From NCBI GenBank assembly GCA_001189275.1, contig CP012158.1, positions 1,603,704-1,667,703 on the forward strand: a stretch of 64,000 nucleotides of DNA, given 5' to 3'. A program made the translations under genes and the position numbers. This document shows positions 52,135-60,881 of this stretch, one piece after another. Positions within the stretch are counted from its first letter, which is position 1, and each line of letters opens with the position of its first letter. The notes beneath the pieces were generated by a model. That model worked only from the letters and a program-made list of their open reading frames with translations. It did not search any database and was not told the DNA's origin. Source of the stretch: Pyrobaculum sp. WP30. GTDB taxonomy: Archaea > Thermoproteota > Thermoprotei > Thermoproteales > Thermoproteaceae.

Positions 52135-53847
52135 GTGGGAAGATTCGTCATAGGCTCGGCGTGGCCCTACGTCCAGACGGTGCCTCATCTGGGCAACTTG
52201 ATAGGCTCCGTCTTGTCGGCCGACGTCTACGCCAGGTACCTCAGACTTAGGGGGCATAAAGTGGTTTTCGTGTCTGGAAGCGACATGCACGGCACGCCGA
52301 TCGAGGTGGAGGCGATCCAGCTGGGCGTCGACCCGGCGGAGTACGCCAGTAAGATGCACCAAATGGTGGCGGAACTGTTTAGGAGGTGGAACATCTCCTT
52401 CGACCTCTACACCCACACCCACTCGGAGACCCACATAAAGTTCGCCCAAGACTTCTTCCTCAAGATTTATGAAAACGGGTACATCTTCACCAAAGAGGAA
52501 GAGGTGCCGTACTGCCCCAGGGACAAGATATACCTACCCGACCGCTTCATAATCGGCAAATGCCCCTACTGCGGATATGAAAGAGCTAGGGGCGACCAAT
52601 GCGAGAACTGCGGAAGGCTTCTAGACCCGAAGCAGTTGGTAGAGCCGCGGTGCGCCATCTGCGGCTCCAAGCCGGAGTGGAGAACCACGCGGCACTGGTA
52701 CCTTGACCTCAGGAAGCTGGAGGACAGGATAAGGAGGTACGTAGAGGAGAACCCGCACCTGCCGCAGAACGCCAAGGAGATGTCGCTGGGCATGTTAAAG
52801 GAGGGTCTGCGGCCCCGCGCCATCACTAGAGACAACAGGTGGGGCATCCCGGCGCCGTTTCCAGGCGCCGAGGGGAAGACCATCTACGTCTGGTTCGAGG
52901 CCGTCCTTGGCTACATATCCGCCGTCATTGAGCACTTCAGACGGCTGGGGAGGGAGGAGGAGTGGGCCCAGTTCTGGAAAAACCCCGAGGCCAGGGTGGT
53001 CTTCTTCGTGGGTAAAGACAACATACCTTTCCACGTCATTATACTCCCCGCGCTTCTCCTGGCAAACGGAGGCAGCTACACCATGCCGACCACCACGGCC
53101 TCCACCGAGTACCTGCTGTATGAGGGGGACAAGTTCTCCAAGAGCAGGAGGTGGGGCATCTGGATAGACGAGGCGCTTCAGCTCCTCCCCCCGGACTACT
53201 GGAGGTTCGTGTTGGTGTACATACGCCCAGAGAACAGAGACACGAACTTCACCTGGTCCGTCGCATTGGAGATAATCAACAAGGTCATGAACGACGATGT
53301 GGGCAACTACGTCAACCGCGTCCTCTCCTTTATAAAGAGCCGGATGGGCGGCGTCGTGCCCCCGCCGGGCAGGCCAGCCCCCGAAGACGAAAACTTCATC
53401 GCAAGAGTCACCGAGCTGTTTAAGAAGGCGGAGAGGCACTACGACGCCATAGAGCTGAAAGACGCGCTCCACGCGCTGGTGGAGATGGCGAGGGAGGGAA
53501 ACCGCTACCTAAACACGCGGGCCCCCTGGGATCTGGTCAAAACCGACGTGGAGGCGGCGCAGGCGGTGCTCCACCGCGCCTACTGGTCCCTGAAGATGCT
53601 TGCGGTCGGCCTCGCGCCTGTGGCGCCAGACGGCGCCTACCAGCTGTGGAGGATGATGGGCGAGTCCGCGGAGCTGAGGTGGGATGAGGCATATAAGCCG
53701 CCGAAGCCAGGCGCCGCGCTGGGCGAGGTGAGGCCCCTCTTCAGGAAAATAACTGAGGCGGAGGTGAAGACGCTTCTACAAAAACTGGAGGAGCTGAGGA
53801 GCCAGAAAGCCGCCAGAAAATTCCCCTGGGAGCAGGTTATATTATAA
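52135..53847 (+). CDS. metG: Methionyl-tRNA synthetase, lacking the C-terminal tRNA-binding domain
   Basis: A class I synthetase of 570 residues. The HIGH-type motif is [10 protein letters not shown], two zinc knuckles follow ([19 protein letters not shown] and the second CAICG), and the KMSKS loop is KFSKSRRWG. The anticodon-binding helical domain follows, but the OB-fold appendix is absent; it is encoded separately at 50469-50798. The GTG at 52135 is supported by a TATA box (aataatataaac) about 25 nt upstream that overlaps the end of the previous gene. Confidence 0.95.
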   Translation: MGRFVIGSAWPYVQTVPHLGNLIGSVLSADVYARYLRLRGHKVVFVSGSDMHGTPIEVEAIQLGVDPAEYASKMHQMVAELFRRWNISFDLYTHTHSETHIKFAQDFFLKIYENGYIFTKEEEVPYCPRDKIYLPDRFIIGKCPYCGYERARGDQCENCGRLLDPKQLVEPRCAICGSKPEWRTTRHWYLDLRKLEDRIRRYVEENPHLPQNAKEMSLGMLKEGLRPRAITRDNRWGIPAPFPGAEGKTIYVWFEAVLGYISAVIEHFRRLGREEEWAQFWKNPEARVVFFVGKDNIPFHVIILPALLLANGGSYTMPTTTASTEYLLYEGDKFSKSRRWGIWIDEALQLLPPDYWRFVLVYIRPENRDTNFTWSVALEIINKVMNDDVGNYVNRVLSFIKSRMGGVVPPPGRPAPEDENFIARVTELFKKAERHYDAIELKDALHALVEMAREGNRYLNTRAPWDLVKTDVEAAQAVLHRAYWSLKMLAVGLAPVAPDGAYQLWRMMGESAELRWDEAYKPPKPGAALGEVRPLFRKITEAEVKTLLQKLEELRSQKAARKFPWEQVIL

Positions 53848-55087
53848 TTTCGCCGTATAGATACACGGGGCTCGCCGCCACAAGGGTCACGTCGATAAAC
53901 CTCCCCATGAGCCCGTCGCCGGATCCTCTCTTAACCACCACCTGTCTGTAGTCGCTGGCGCGCCCAACCACCAGCCCGTGATCCACCTCGTCCACAAGCA
54001 CCGCATCTCTCTGCCCGACGCGGAGCCCGTTCCGGAGGTGGGCGACTCTCAAGGCGACTTGAGACAGGGTCTTGCTCCTCCTCTTCTTCTCGGCGTCTGG
54101 CACCTGCCGGGGCATCACCGCAGCCTCGGTGAAGGGCCTTGGGCTGAACCGCGCCACGTGGACTTTGTCGAACTGTAGCTCCTCCACCAGCCTTACGCTG
54201 GCGTCGAAGTCCTCCTCGTCCTCGCCCGGGAACCCCACGATGATGTCTGTGGCTATGAATACGTGGTTGCCCAGCACCTGCCTGATTTTACGCAAAAGGG
54301 CGCGGTATTCGTCCACCGTATATCTCCTGCCCATCGCCTTCAACACGCGGTCGCTACCAGACTGCACAGGAAGGTGGAAGTACCTGTACACCCTGTGGTC
54401 CCGCTTCGCGATGTCCAAAAGCTGGTCGGCGAATTTCTCAAACACCCAAGGCTCCGACATGCCTATCCTCACACGATACTCGCCATCTACGTCGCGCAGA
54501 ATCCTCTCCAGAAGGTCAGGCAGACTCCAGCCCGGTCTCCACCGCATATCAAAGCCGTAGGTTATGACGTCTTGACCCGTGAGGTATATCTCCCGCGCGC
54601 CTTTGGCCACGGCTTCCTTCACATGGCGAATCACGTCATCTGGATCTGCGCTCTTCACGTAGCCCGCGCCGCCTCTTGTGTACTTAGTGGCGCAGAAGGT
54701 GCAGTTGCCCAGGCAACCCACCTGGAGAGGCACGGTGTAGATGACGCCGCCGTCGTGCCTAGGGAGGATCCTCATCTCCCTCTCCCGCCCGCCCTCCACC
54801 TCCGCGGGGTAGAGCAACCTGGCGCGGGGCGCCGCGGTCTTCACCGTGTACGGCCTAAGCCTGACGAGGCACCCGGCGACGACCATCTCCTTGCCTAATG
54901 TAGCTAGCTCCCTAATCCTCGCCAGCTGTCTAACCTCCCCATCTTCCCTCACGGCGCAGGTGTAGACCAAGACGAGGTCTGCCTCCTCGGCCGTGGAGGC
55001 CTCCTCGTAGCCTAGCCTCTGCCTGATCACCTCTGCGTCTGCCTTGGCAAGCCAGCAGCCGTACGTCTCGACGTATGCCCTACCCAC
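53837..55087 (-). CDS. tRNA ms2t6A methylthiotransferase (MtaB/CDKAL1 type)
   Basis: A two-cluster radical SAM enzyme that adds a methylthio group to t6A37. The UPF0004 domain has Cys11, Cys44 and Cys73 (TYGCWLA, YTCAVRE, AGCLV); the radical SAM motif is C125-x3-C129-x2-C132 (CLGNCTFC). A TRAM domain closes the protein, ending VYLYGEII. At 416 residues it fits the archaeal e-MtaB group. Depends on t6A made through Sua5 (30631-31674). Confidence 0.92.
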   Translation of the reverse strand: MGRAYVETYGCWLAKADAEVIRQRLGYEEASTAEEADLVLVYTCAVREDGEVRQLARIRELATLGKEMVVAGCLVRLRPYTVKTAAPRARLLYPAEVEGGREREMRILPRHDGGVIYTVPLQVGCLGNCTFCATKYTRGGAGYVKSADPDDVIRHVKEAVAKGAREIYLTGQDVITYGFDMRWRPGWSLPDLLERILRDVDGEYRVRIGMSEPWVFEKFADQLLDIAKRDHRVYRYFHLPVQSGSDRVLKAMGRRYTVDEYRALLRKIRQVLGNHVFIATDIIVGFPGEDEEDFDASVRLVEELQFDKVHVARFSPRPFTEAAVMPRQVPDAEKKRRSKTLSQVALRVAHLRNGLRVGQRDAVLVDEVDHGLVVGRASDYRQVVVKRGSGDGLMGRFIDVTLVAASPVYLYGEIII

Positions 55088-55111
55088 GGGAAACGTCCCC
55101 GAGCCTGAGAT

Positions 55112-55414
55112 TTAAGCTTGATGCTGAGGGCAAAGGGTTTTACGGTGTATCGAATAGGAGACTTTGTTCTCCTCGAAGTCGCGTCTCTCGTCTATCTCGA
55201 GAAGACAGCCGCAGGCAGGCTCCACATATATCCTCTTCACTGAATACGTAGGTCCATCCGCCACCTTACGCATCCTCATCTCCCCCGACTCTATGGAATA
55301 CGTCGCGATCTCCCCCCTCTTCACAAGCCTCCCCCACTTCTCCAGCAGGCTGGATATCTCCTCAGGCAACTCCCCCTCAAATATGTACGTCTTGCTTCTA
55401 GTAACTTTCTGCAT
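55112..55414 (-). CDS. Unknown small protein with a CGC motif
   Basis: A 100-residue protein: YIFEGELPEEISSLLEKWGRLVKRGEI, then strands with SIESGEMRMRKVADG and YVEPACGCLLEIDERRD, ending RKTLCPQHQA. The CGC plus C-x2-H near the end could form a small metal site. ATG at 55414; a T-rich TATA-like box (ttttttattt, 55432-55441) lies about 22 nt upstream and is close to that of the divergent folP. Function unknown. Confidence 0.68.
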   Translation of the reverse strand: MQKVTRSKTYIFEGELPEEISSLLEKWGRLVKRGEIATYSIESGEMRMRKVADGPTYSVKRIYVEPACGCLLEIDERRDFEENKVSYSIHRKTLCPQHQA

Positions 55415-55448
55415 CAACTTTATTTACGACAGAAATAAAAAAGTTGAC

Positions 55449-56345
55449 GTGCAAAAAATAAGGGGGAAGCTAGGCGGGGTGGAGATAGGCGACGGCCACC
55501 CCACTAGGATAATGGCGGTTCTAAACCTCTCGCCTGAGTCCTTCTACAAGGGCTCCGTGGCGCTGGGAGCCGCCGTGGAGAGGGCGTTGGAGCTTGAGAA
55601 GTATTCAGACTTCCTAGACGTAGGGGCCATGTCCACAGCGCCGTATCTAGAGACGTGGATCCCCCCCGAGAAAGAGCTGGAGAGACTCAAGGCCGTCCTC
55701 CCGGACATCGTGAAAAACGTAAAGATCCCAATAAGCGTAGACACCTACCGGCCGCAGGTGGCGGAATACGCGCTCAAGATGGGGGCGTCGATAATAAACG
55801 ACGTGACCGGGGGCTGGCTGTACCCAGATATGTGCCGCGTCGCCGCGGACCACGGAGCCTCCGTCGTGCTCATGGCAAGAGAAAAAACGCCCAAGAAAGG
55901 TCGGCAACCCATCGACCGCGTGTTGGAGGCGTTGAGGGGGTCTGTCGAGCGTTTTGAGCAGTGCGGCGTAGACCCCGAGAGGATAGCGGTGGACCCAGGC
56001 ATAGGGTTCCCGCTTCTGCCCCCCAGAGATGAGCCATACGTCGTGAGGGGCGAGTACAGACACGGCGACGAGAACTGGCCCTGGTGGAAATGGGACCTCC
56101 ACATAATCGCCTACCTGCCCAAGCTGAGGGCGCTTGGGAAGCCCGTAGTGATAGGAGTCTCCCGCAAGTCCTTCCTAAGAAGGGTGGCGGGGGTGGACAG
56201 CCCGGAGGAGGTTCTGCCGGCGTCAGTAGCCGCGGAGGCGGTGGCAGTGCTTAACGGGGCCCACGTGGTGAGGACGCACAACCCCCGCGAGACGAGGCAG
56301 GCGGCGAAACTAGGCGAGGCGCTGAGGCTAGTAGACAGAGCCTAA
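55449..56345 (+). CDS. folP: Dihydropteroate synthase-like protein
   Basis: A TIM-barrel pterin enzyme of 298 residues: MAVLNLSPESFYKG at the start of the barrel, DVGAMSTAP, PISVDTYRP, ASIINDVTGG, DPGIGFP and VIGVSRKSFLRR follow the dihydropteroate synthase order. In archaea it would serve folate-like or methanopterin-like cofactor synthesis; related archaeal proteins can act on other pterin substrates, so the exact reaction is uncertain. GTG at 55449 is about 29 nt from a TATA-like tttatttacg; long in-frame extension upstream is antisense to the neighbouring gene. Confidence 0.85.
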   Translation: MQKIRGKLGGVEIGDGHPTRIMAVLNLSPESFYKGSVALGAAVERALELEKYSDFLDVGAMSTAPYLETWIPPEKELERLKAVLPDIVKNVKIPISVDTYRPQVAEYALKMGASIINDVTGGWLYPDMCRVAADHGASVVLMAREKTPKKGRQPIDRVLEALRGSVERFEQCGVDPERIAVDPGIGFPLLPPRDEPYVVRGEYRHGDENWPWWKWDLHIIAYLPKLRALGKPVVIGVSRKSFLRRVAGVDSPEEVLPASVAAEAVAVLNGAHVVRTHNPRETRQAAKLGEALRLVDRA

Positions 56346-56915
56346 AAACTCCAGCAAAAGCTCCACGAACTCTTTAGGCTTGTCTAGATACGCGGCGTGT
56401 CCAGCCCCCCTCAGCATCGCTGTTTTCACGTTTCTGCCGCGTAGCACTTGGGCGTTGGAAGGCGGCGAGACCTCGTCTAGCTCGCCCCACACCGCGAGGA
56501 TGGGGGTCTCCACCTCCTCAAGCGCCTTCAGCAACTCGCCGACGAGCCCCACGGGGCCCACAACCACGGCCGCCTTGGCGGGGAGCCGCTGGGCGAGATA
56601 CCACAGCACCACCTCGCCCGAGGCGCTCGGCCCCACCAGCGGCGGATCCGCCAGGCCCAAGGCGTCGAGCACATGCCGCAGGTACCTGGCGTATTCAAGT
56701 CTAGGCGCGTGGAACCGGTCACTCTTTGTCCTCACGCCGTATGGCATGTCTACGGCATATACGGCGTACCGCCGAGCCAACGCGTCAAAGACGCCGCACT
56801 CCACCCAGGTCTCTGCGTTGAAGGACCAGCCGTGTAGAAGCACAAGCGGCTTCCCGGAGCCGCCAGCTATAAGCCTAACCTTCCTGCCGGCGACGGTGAT
56901 GTACTGCTCATTCAT
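56328..56915 (-). CDS. Alpha/beta hydrolase, ABHD14-like
   Basis: A 195-residue hydrolase. The oxyanion segment is VLLHGWSFNAETW, the nucleophile Ser97 lies in VGPSASGEV, and Asp147 (GELDEVSPP) and His173 (GAGHAAYL) complete the triad. The PSxSG nucleophile elbow, in place of the usual GxSxG, resembles the ABHD14/CIB group, some of which deacetylate lysine; esterase activity is equally possible. The gene overlaps folP at its 3' end by 18 nt and the THUMP gene at its 5' end by 8 nt. Confidence 0.85.
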   Translation of the reverse strand: MNEQYITVAGRKVRLIAGGSGKPLVLLHGWSFNAETWVECGVFDALARRYAVYAVDMPYGVRTKSDRFHAPRLEYARYLRHVLDALGLADPPLVGPSASGEVVLWYLAQRLPAKAAVVVGPVGLVGELLKALEEVETPILAVWGELDEVSPPSNAQVLRGRNVKTAMLRGAGHAAYLDKPKEFVELLLEFLGSVY

Positions 56916-57435
56916 GTGCCGAGCGCGCCCGCATGAGAGAGAAGTTTTCGGACTCCCGTATCACCGACACGCCGGTTCTGCTGGGGAACATCTCGATCCA
57001 CACCACCTTGTCGGGCTTCGTCAAGTCCACCTTCCTGTTGACGGCCTTCGCCACGTATTCGATGACGGACACCCTGTCGAACTTCACGCCGCGTTTCTTC
57101 AGCTCTATCTTAAACGTCTCCTCCGGGGCTATGAGGCGCCCCGCAAGCTCGCCGACTGCCCGCTGTATCTCGTCGAGGTCGCTCTTAACCACGGCCATTA
57201 TAGGCGTGGCTCTGAGCACGAACCTTGGGATGTAGTAGCCGCTGTTGACGACGTCTATGAGCATCTTTACAAACTCCACGGGGTCGCCCTCCACCTTCGC
57301 CGTGAGGAGGCCGTCGAAGCCGGTAAACCAGACCTCTTCTACCTTCCGCCCCACTATATCGCCTATGCGGTACAACTCCTCCATACACAGCCGCTCCAGA
57401 CGCCAACCCGTGGCCACAACCAAATTCCAACTCAT
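56908..57435 (-). CDS. Stand-alone THUMP domain protein
   Basis: A 175-residue protein consisting essentially of a THUMP-type RNA-binding domain: WNLVVATGWRLERLCMEELYRIG at the N terminus, then EVWFTGFDGLLTAKVEGDPVEFVKML, RATPIMAVVKSDLDEI, and the THUMP core FKIELKKRGVKFDRVSVIEYVAKAVNRKVDLTKPDKVVWIEMF. It resembles THUMPD1/Tan1, an adaptor for tRNA acetylation, but no NAT10/TmcA-type acetyltransferase is in this window. ATG at 57435 with TATA box (atttaaat, centre 57461) about 26 nt upstream. Confidence 0.85.
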   Translation of the reverse strand: MSWNLVVATGWRLERLCMEELYRIGDIVGRKVEEVWFTGFDGLLTAKVEGDPVEFVKMLIDVVNSGYYIPRFVLRATPIMAVVKSDLDEIQRAVGELAGRLIAPEETFKIELKKRGVKFDRVSVIEYVAKAVNRKVDLTKPDKVVWIEMFPSRTGVSVIRESENFSLMRARSAHE

Positions 57436-57454
57436 GATTAAGTCCTTTCCCAAC

Positions 57455-57465
57455 TATATTTAAAT
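57455..57465. promoter_or_regulatory. TATA element between THUMP gene and possible small RNA
   Basis: TATATTTAAAT, with the palindromic core ATTTAAAT. It is about 26 nt upstream of the THUMP gene start on the reverse strand and about 26 nt upstream of the first base of a strong stem (57487) on the forward strand. It therefore could fire both ways. Confidence 0.45.
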
Positions 57466-57484
57466 CACTTCCAAAGCGGTGGGC

Positions 57485-57575
57485 AACCCGTCGTACAGCA
57501 AAGCCGTACAGACCCGCCGCAGGTGCATCTGCGGAGCCCGGCGACGGGCGTTATCACCGATGCTCTGAAGGACTG
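57485..57575 (+). ncRNA. Possible structured small RNA with a three-way fold
   Basis: No frame is open here, but the sequence folds well. CCCGTCG (57487-57493) pairs perfectly with CGACGGG (57542-57548). Inside are GTAC-a-GC-aaa-GC-c-GTAC (57493-57509) and a perfect 6-bp hairpin CCGCAG-gtgcat-CTGCGG (57517-57534). The outer stem starts exactly where the upstream TATA element would begin a forward transcript. The region ends before the TATA box (tttatatag, 57580-57588) of the next gene. It is too short for SRP RNA, lacks the RNase P core words I could look for, and no clear C/D or ACA boxes were found. The 3' end is a guess. Confidence 0.45.
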
Positions 57576-57608
57576 TAGGTTTATATAGTACATTCATCTT
57601 TATTCTCA

Positions 57609-58379
57609 ATGGATACGACGCTGATTCTGCTTTCTATACTCACGGTAGCCGTGGCGGTGTTAGGTTTCGTCACATATAGACTCATCAAGTCGCTTGAATT
57701 CTACCTAATTCCGCTCTACGCAGAGTTGGTAAGGAAGAGAGAACGGGATTACGTGTTGATAGAATTTTTAACCTCTCTACTCGTCTCCAAGGGGTTGATC
57801 ACAGACGCCGAAGCCCACGCTTTAAGAAACGTGGCCGCCACTGGACCTTTAACTATGGAGGATCTCGACAGAGTAGACGAGATACTTGAGAAAGACCCTA
57901 CCCAGTTAACTTTAGAGGAGATACTAGACGTGAAGAAAGTGGCATATAAGCTCTTAGGGAGACTCGACAAGAAGTCGTTGAAGCTGGGTATGAAATTGCT
58001 CCGATACGTCGCCAATGTGGAGGAGGCCCTGTTAGGCGGAATGAAAGCTGTGGTCAGCCGCCAGACTGAGAAGGTGGAGATATCATACGACCACGAAAGC
58101 TGTACAGTGTATCTAGTGTCTCATAAACGCGACGGCACAGTAGAAAAAGCCCAAGGACCCGACATACAATGCGTCACAGAGACGATAGCAGTGTTGAGAG
58201 CTCTCGCAAAAAGAAGCGAAAATGTAAACAAGGAGTTGGCAGAAAAGGCCCTGGCAAGATATAGTAAATGTAAAGAAAGCGACGCCGCCGGCTGCAAGGC
58301 GTTGAGAGAAGCCCTCGGGCCGCTTGAGAAAAAATCTCTCGACATACTACTTACGCAGAAAAACTGGGAGCTACGCTAG
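57609..58379 (+). CDS. Unknown protein with one N-terminal membrane helix
   Basis: A 256-residue protein. Residues 4-25 form a membrane helix (TLILLSILTVAVAVLGFVTY); the rest is mainly helical and charged, including TLEEILDVKKVAYKLLGRLD and a late Cys-containing part (YDHESCTVYLV, DIQCVTE, YSKCKESDAAGCKALREAL). No domain is recognised. Its base composition is more AT-rich than its neighbours (many aaa, ata, tta codons), which could indicate foreign origin. TATA box about 24 nt before the ATG. Confidence 0.7.
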   Translation: MDTTLILLSILTVAVAVLGFVTYRLIKSLEFYLIPLYAELVRKRERDYVLIEFLTSLLVSKGLITDAEAHALRNVAATGPLTMEDLDRVDEILEKDPTQLTLEEILDVKKVAYKLLGRLDKKSLKLGMKLLRYVANVEEALLGGMKAVVSRQTEKVEISYDHESCTVYLVSHKRDGTVEKAQGPDIQCVTETIAVLRALAKRSENVNKELAEKALARYSKCKESDAAGCKALREALGPLEKKSLDILLTQKNWELR

Positions 58380-58474
58380 GTTTAGACAGTCAAGTAGTCT
58401 CGTAAGTCTCTCTTGGCTCGTCGAAATCGATAAAATGGGCCCGACTATGGGTCTGTTGAGAAGAATTGAGGCGA

Positions 58475-58565
58475 TGCGGCGGCCGGGATTCGAACCCGGG
58501 ATCAACGGCTTTCTTCGTTGTGGCGTGGAAGGCCGCCATCCTAAACCAGGCTAGACTACCGCCGC
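58475..58565 (-). tRNA. tRNA-Gly (anticodon UCC) with a 15-nt intron
   Basis: Acceptor stem GCGGCGG/CCGCCGC with discriminator A; the T arm reads CCCGGGTTCGAATCCCGG, a canonical T loop. The anticodon stem GCGGC/GCCGT closes after removal of an intron at 58511-58525, leaving a loop CTTCCAA with anticodon TCC. The intron lies at the standard 37/38 site. Exon CTTC can pair with intron GAAG, giving a 4-bp helix with 3-nt bulges CAC and AAA, which is the bulge-helix-bulge form cut by the archaeal splicing endonuclease. CCA is not encoded. TATA box (atttaaaaag) about 25 nt upstream. Mature length 76 nt. Confidence 0.95.
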
Positions 58566-58631
58566 TGTGTCTATTGATGCCTCTCTTTTTAAATTTTGGG
58601 GCGTCTCGTTTATATAGGTGCAGTGTGATGG

Positions 58632-59591
58632 ATGGACATGGAAGTGGTTAGGTTGGGTCGAACGGATATGAGGGTTTCCCGTATTGGGATGGGGGCCTGG
58701 CAGTTTTCCGGTGACGCGTGGGGCGCCGTAAGCTACGAGCAAGCCAAGGCGGTTGTGGCTAAGGCCGTGGATGTGGGCATAAACTTCTTCGACACCGCGG
58801 CTGTGTATGGGCGGGGGAGGAGCGAGGAGTACCTTGGCAGGGCCGTAAAGGAGCTGGGTCTCCGAGACGGGGTTTACATAGCCACGAAGATACACGGCGA
58901 GTGGCTGAGGCGTGTGGACATATTGACGGCGGTGGAGAACCAGCGGAGGAGGCTCGGCGTGGACGCCATAGACCTCTACCAGATACACTGGCCTGCATGT
59001 TGGCACAACACACCCATCTGCGAGACCATGAAAACCCTGGAGGAGCTGGTAAACAAGGGCCTAGTGAGGTACATCGGCGTAAGTAATTTCCCGGTTCAGC
59101 TCCTCGACTACGCCAGGACGTGCCTCTCCCACACCGACGTGGTGACGTCGCAGAACAGATACAACCTGGTGGAGCGCGAGGCGGATAAGGAGCTTCTTCC
59201 GTATCTACGGCGGGAGGGCATAGTCCTCATCGCCTGGAGCCCGCTGGCCAAGGGGGTCCTCACGGGGAAGTACACGCCGGAGAATCCGCCGGCGTTTGAA
59301 GACGTCAGGCGGAACGACCCCCTCTTCACGCCGCATAACTTGAAGCTGGCGTGGCCGCTGGTGGAGGAGATAAGGCGCCTCGCCGCGGCCTACGGCAAGA
59401 CCCCGGCCCAGGTGGCGCTTAACTGGCTGGTCAGAGACCCGTGGATATACCCCATCCCCGGCGCTAAGACGCCTGAGCAGGCGGTGGAGAACGCAGGGGC
59501 AACGGGCTGGATGCTTTCAGACGACGACTGGAAGAGGCTCGACAGACTCGGCTGGGAGACCTCGCAGAGGATAATCTACGTGACTTGGTGA
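58632..59591 (+). CDS. Aldo/keto reductase
   Basis: A 319-residue NAD(P)H-dependent oxidoreductase of the TIM-barrel AKR family. The catalytic tetrad is visible: Asp in NFFDTAAVYG, Tyr in AAVYGRG, Lys in IATKIHG and His in QIHWP. The YIGVSNFPV strand and PIPGAKTPEQAVENAGA coenzyme-binding segment follow. The substrate cannot be inferred. ATG at 58632 (a second ATG two codons on); TATA box (gtttatatagg) about 20 nt upstream. Followed by the complex I-like genes, without evident functional link. Confidence 0.92.
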   Translation: MDMEVVRLGRTDMRVSRIGMGAWQFSGDAWGAVSYEQAKAVVAKAVDVGINFFDTAAVYGRGRSEEYLGRAVKELGLRDGVYIATKIHGEWLRRVDILTAVENQRRRLGVDAIDLYQIHWPACWHNTPICETMKTLEELVNKGLVRYIGVSNFPVQLLDYARTCLSHTDVVTSQNRYNLVEREADKELLPYLRREGIVLIAWSPLAKGVLTGKYTPENPPAFEDVRRNDPLFTPHNLKLAWPLVEEIRRLAAAYGKTPAQVALNWLVRDPWIYPIPGAKTPEQAVENAGATGWMLSDDDWKRLDRLGWETSQRIIYVTW

Positions 59592-59607
59592 GCTCCCGGC
59601 AAACCTC

Positions 59608-59661
59608 CCGCAGCCGAGGGGGCCTGAGCCGCGTCTTTGGAAGTTTTTCGGCTTTCTGCGG
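59608..59661. other. Imperfect inverted repeat after the aldo/keto reductase gene
   Basis: CCGCAG-CCGA (59608-59617) can pair with TCGG-cttt-CTGCGG (59648-59661), with a bulge and a 30-nt loop. It lies between the reductase stop and the nuoB TATA box, includes a short T-run (59644-59648), and may be part of a transcription terminator. The fold is weak enough to be chance in GC-rich sequence. Confidence 0.3.
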
Positions 59662-59727
59662 CGTGTTGTCTACGGAGGATTTATGTTGTGGTAGCAACAT
59701 ATATAAGGGGATTTCAACAATGTAGCT

Positions 59728-60294
59728 ATGTCGCAGGCATTGAGGGAGTTTTTGCTCAAGAAGGCTAAGCTAGAGTCGCTGTTTAAGTGGGGGGTTCGGT
59801 GGAGCCTCTGGCCTGTGCACCTAGTTACATCTTGTTGCGGCGTGGAGGTTGCCCACACCTCTGGCCCCGGCTTCGACGCGGAGAGGTGGGGCGTGCTTCC
59901 CTTCCACACCATGAGGCAGTCAAACGTCTTACTTGTGGAGGGCACCATCACGAGGAAGATGGCGAAGGTCCTTAAGCAGGTCTACGAGCAGATGCCCGAG
60001 CCTAAATACGTAATTGCCATGGGCGCCTGCGCGGTTAGGGGAGGTCTCTTCTGGAACTCCTACCACGTGGTGCAGGTGGACACGGTGGTGCCGGTGGATG
60101 TCTACATCTCCGGCTGTCCGCCGACGCCGGAGGCGGTCATCAGGGCGTTTATGATGGTGCACAACAAGATCAAGGGGAAGCCCGGCCCCTACGTGGAGCC
60201 CGTCAAGGTCGACCTAACGCCGTTTCTCCCGCCGCCGCCCAAGCCGCCTGCAAAACCCGCGCCTCAACAGGCACAGCAAGCCCCAGCGGCGTAG
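59728..60294 (+). CDS. nuoB: Complex I-like subunit B, copy 1
   Basis: The NuoB/NDUFS7-type subunit that holds the terminal N2 4Fe-4S cluster. All four ligands are present: C36-C37 (TSCCGVE), C101 (MGACAVRG) and C130 (ISGCPPTPEA). The protein has 188 residues; the last 40 form a Pro/Ala/Gln-rich tail (PPPPKPPAKPAPQQAQQ), which is unusual. A TATA box (catatataag) about 27 nt upstream and the start of nuoC one nt after its stop show a nuoB-nuoC operon. A second, tail-less copy lies at 62375-62818 on the other strand. Confidence 0.93.
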   Translation: MSQALREFLLKKAKLESLFKWGVRWSLWPVHLVTSCCGVEVAHTSGPGFDAERWGVLPFHTMRQSNVLLVEGTITRKMAKVLKQVYEQMPEPKYVIAMGACAVRGGLFWNSYHVVQVDTVVPVDVYISGCPPTPEAVIRAFMMVHNKIKGKPGPYVEPVKVDLTPFLPPPPKPPAKPAPQQAQQAPAA

Positions 60295-60295
60295 T

Positions 60296-60829
60296 ATGGC
60301 GGCGAAGTTCCCGCCCAAATGCCCGCCGCAGGGCGACCACCCACTGCTTGAAAAGGTCAAGCAGACGTTCGGCGGCGCGGTGCTGAACCACGGCGTAACC
60401 CCCGAGGGGCACCTCTGTGTGTTGGTCCCGCCTGACAAGATCAGGGATGTGGCGGCCGCCGTCAAGAACATGGGTTTTGACCACGTCCTCTCGCTAAGCG
60501 CCGTGGATTACGCGGCCGAGGGAAGGTTCATGGTGACGTACATCTTCGCCTCCTACCTAACCCCCGAGCTCAGAAGCCAGCTTCTACACATAAGAGCCGA
60601 GATACCCCGCGACAACCCCAAAATCGCCTCCATAGCCGACATATACCCCTCAGCCGACTACGAGGAAAGGGAATGCCACGAGATGTTCGGAATATGGTTC
60701 GAAGGCAACCCACACATGGGCAAACGATTCATCCTAGACCCCGACTGTTGCGTAGATGAAAAAACCGGCAAACCGCTTTACCCACTGCGCAAAGACTACA
60801 AGGTCCCAGACTGGGGCCTAACGGGTTAA
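60296..60829 (+). CDS. nuoC: Complex I-like subunit C (30 kDa)
   Basis: A 177-residue peripheral-arm subunit. The 30-kDa signature is DYEERECHEMFGIWFEGNPHMGKRFILDPD, preceded by the typical FDHVLSLSAVDYAAEGRFMVTYIFASYL. It is not fused to NuoD, unlike in some bacteria; NuoD is encoded separately on the other strand. Starts right after the nuoB stop, so both are translated together. The C-terminal KDYKVPDWG motif is intact. Confidence 0.94.
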   Translation: MAAKFPPKCPPQGDHPLLEKVKQTFGGAVLNHGVTPEGHLCVLVPPDKIRDVAAAVKNMGFDHVLSLSAVDYAAEGRFMVTYIFASYLTPELRSQLLHIRAEIPRDNPKIASIADIYPSADYEERECHEMFGIWFEGNPHMGKRFILDPDCCVDEKTGKPLYPLRKDYKVPDWGLTG

Positions 60830-60881
60830 GGCGGCCTCACGAAGACTCAACCAGGTTTAATGCGACTGTGTAACTAGATGT

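Noticed and set aside
57485-57575. tRNA or RNase P RNA for the 57.5-kb structured segment
   Set aside because: No T loop GGTTCRA is present and the RNase P core sequences I looked for by eye are missing.
58324-58554. Forward frames crossing the tRNA gene (GIRRPGFEPGI-type wording)
   Set aside because: This is the familiar false translation of the complement of a tRNA T-arm, not a protein.
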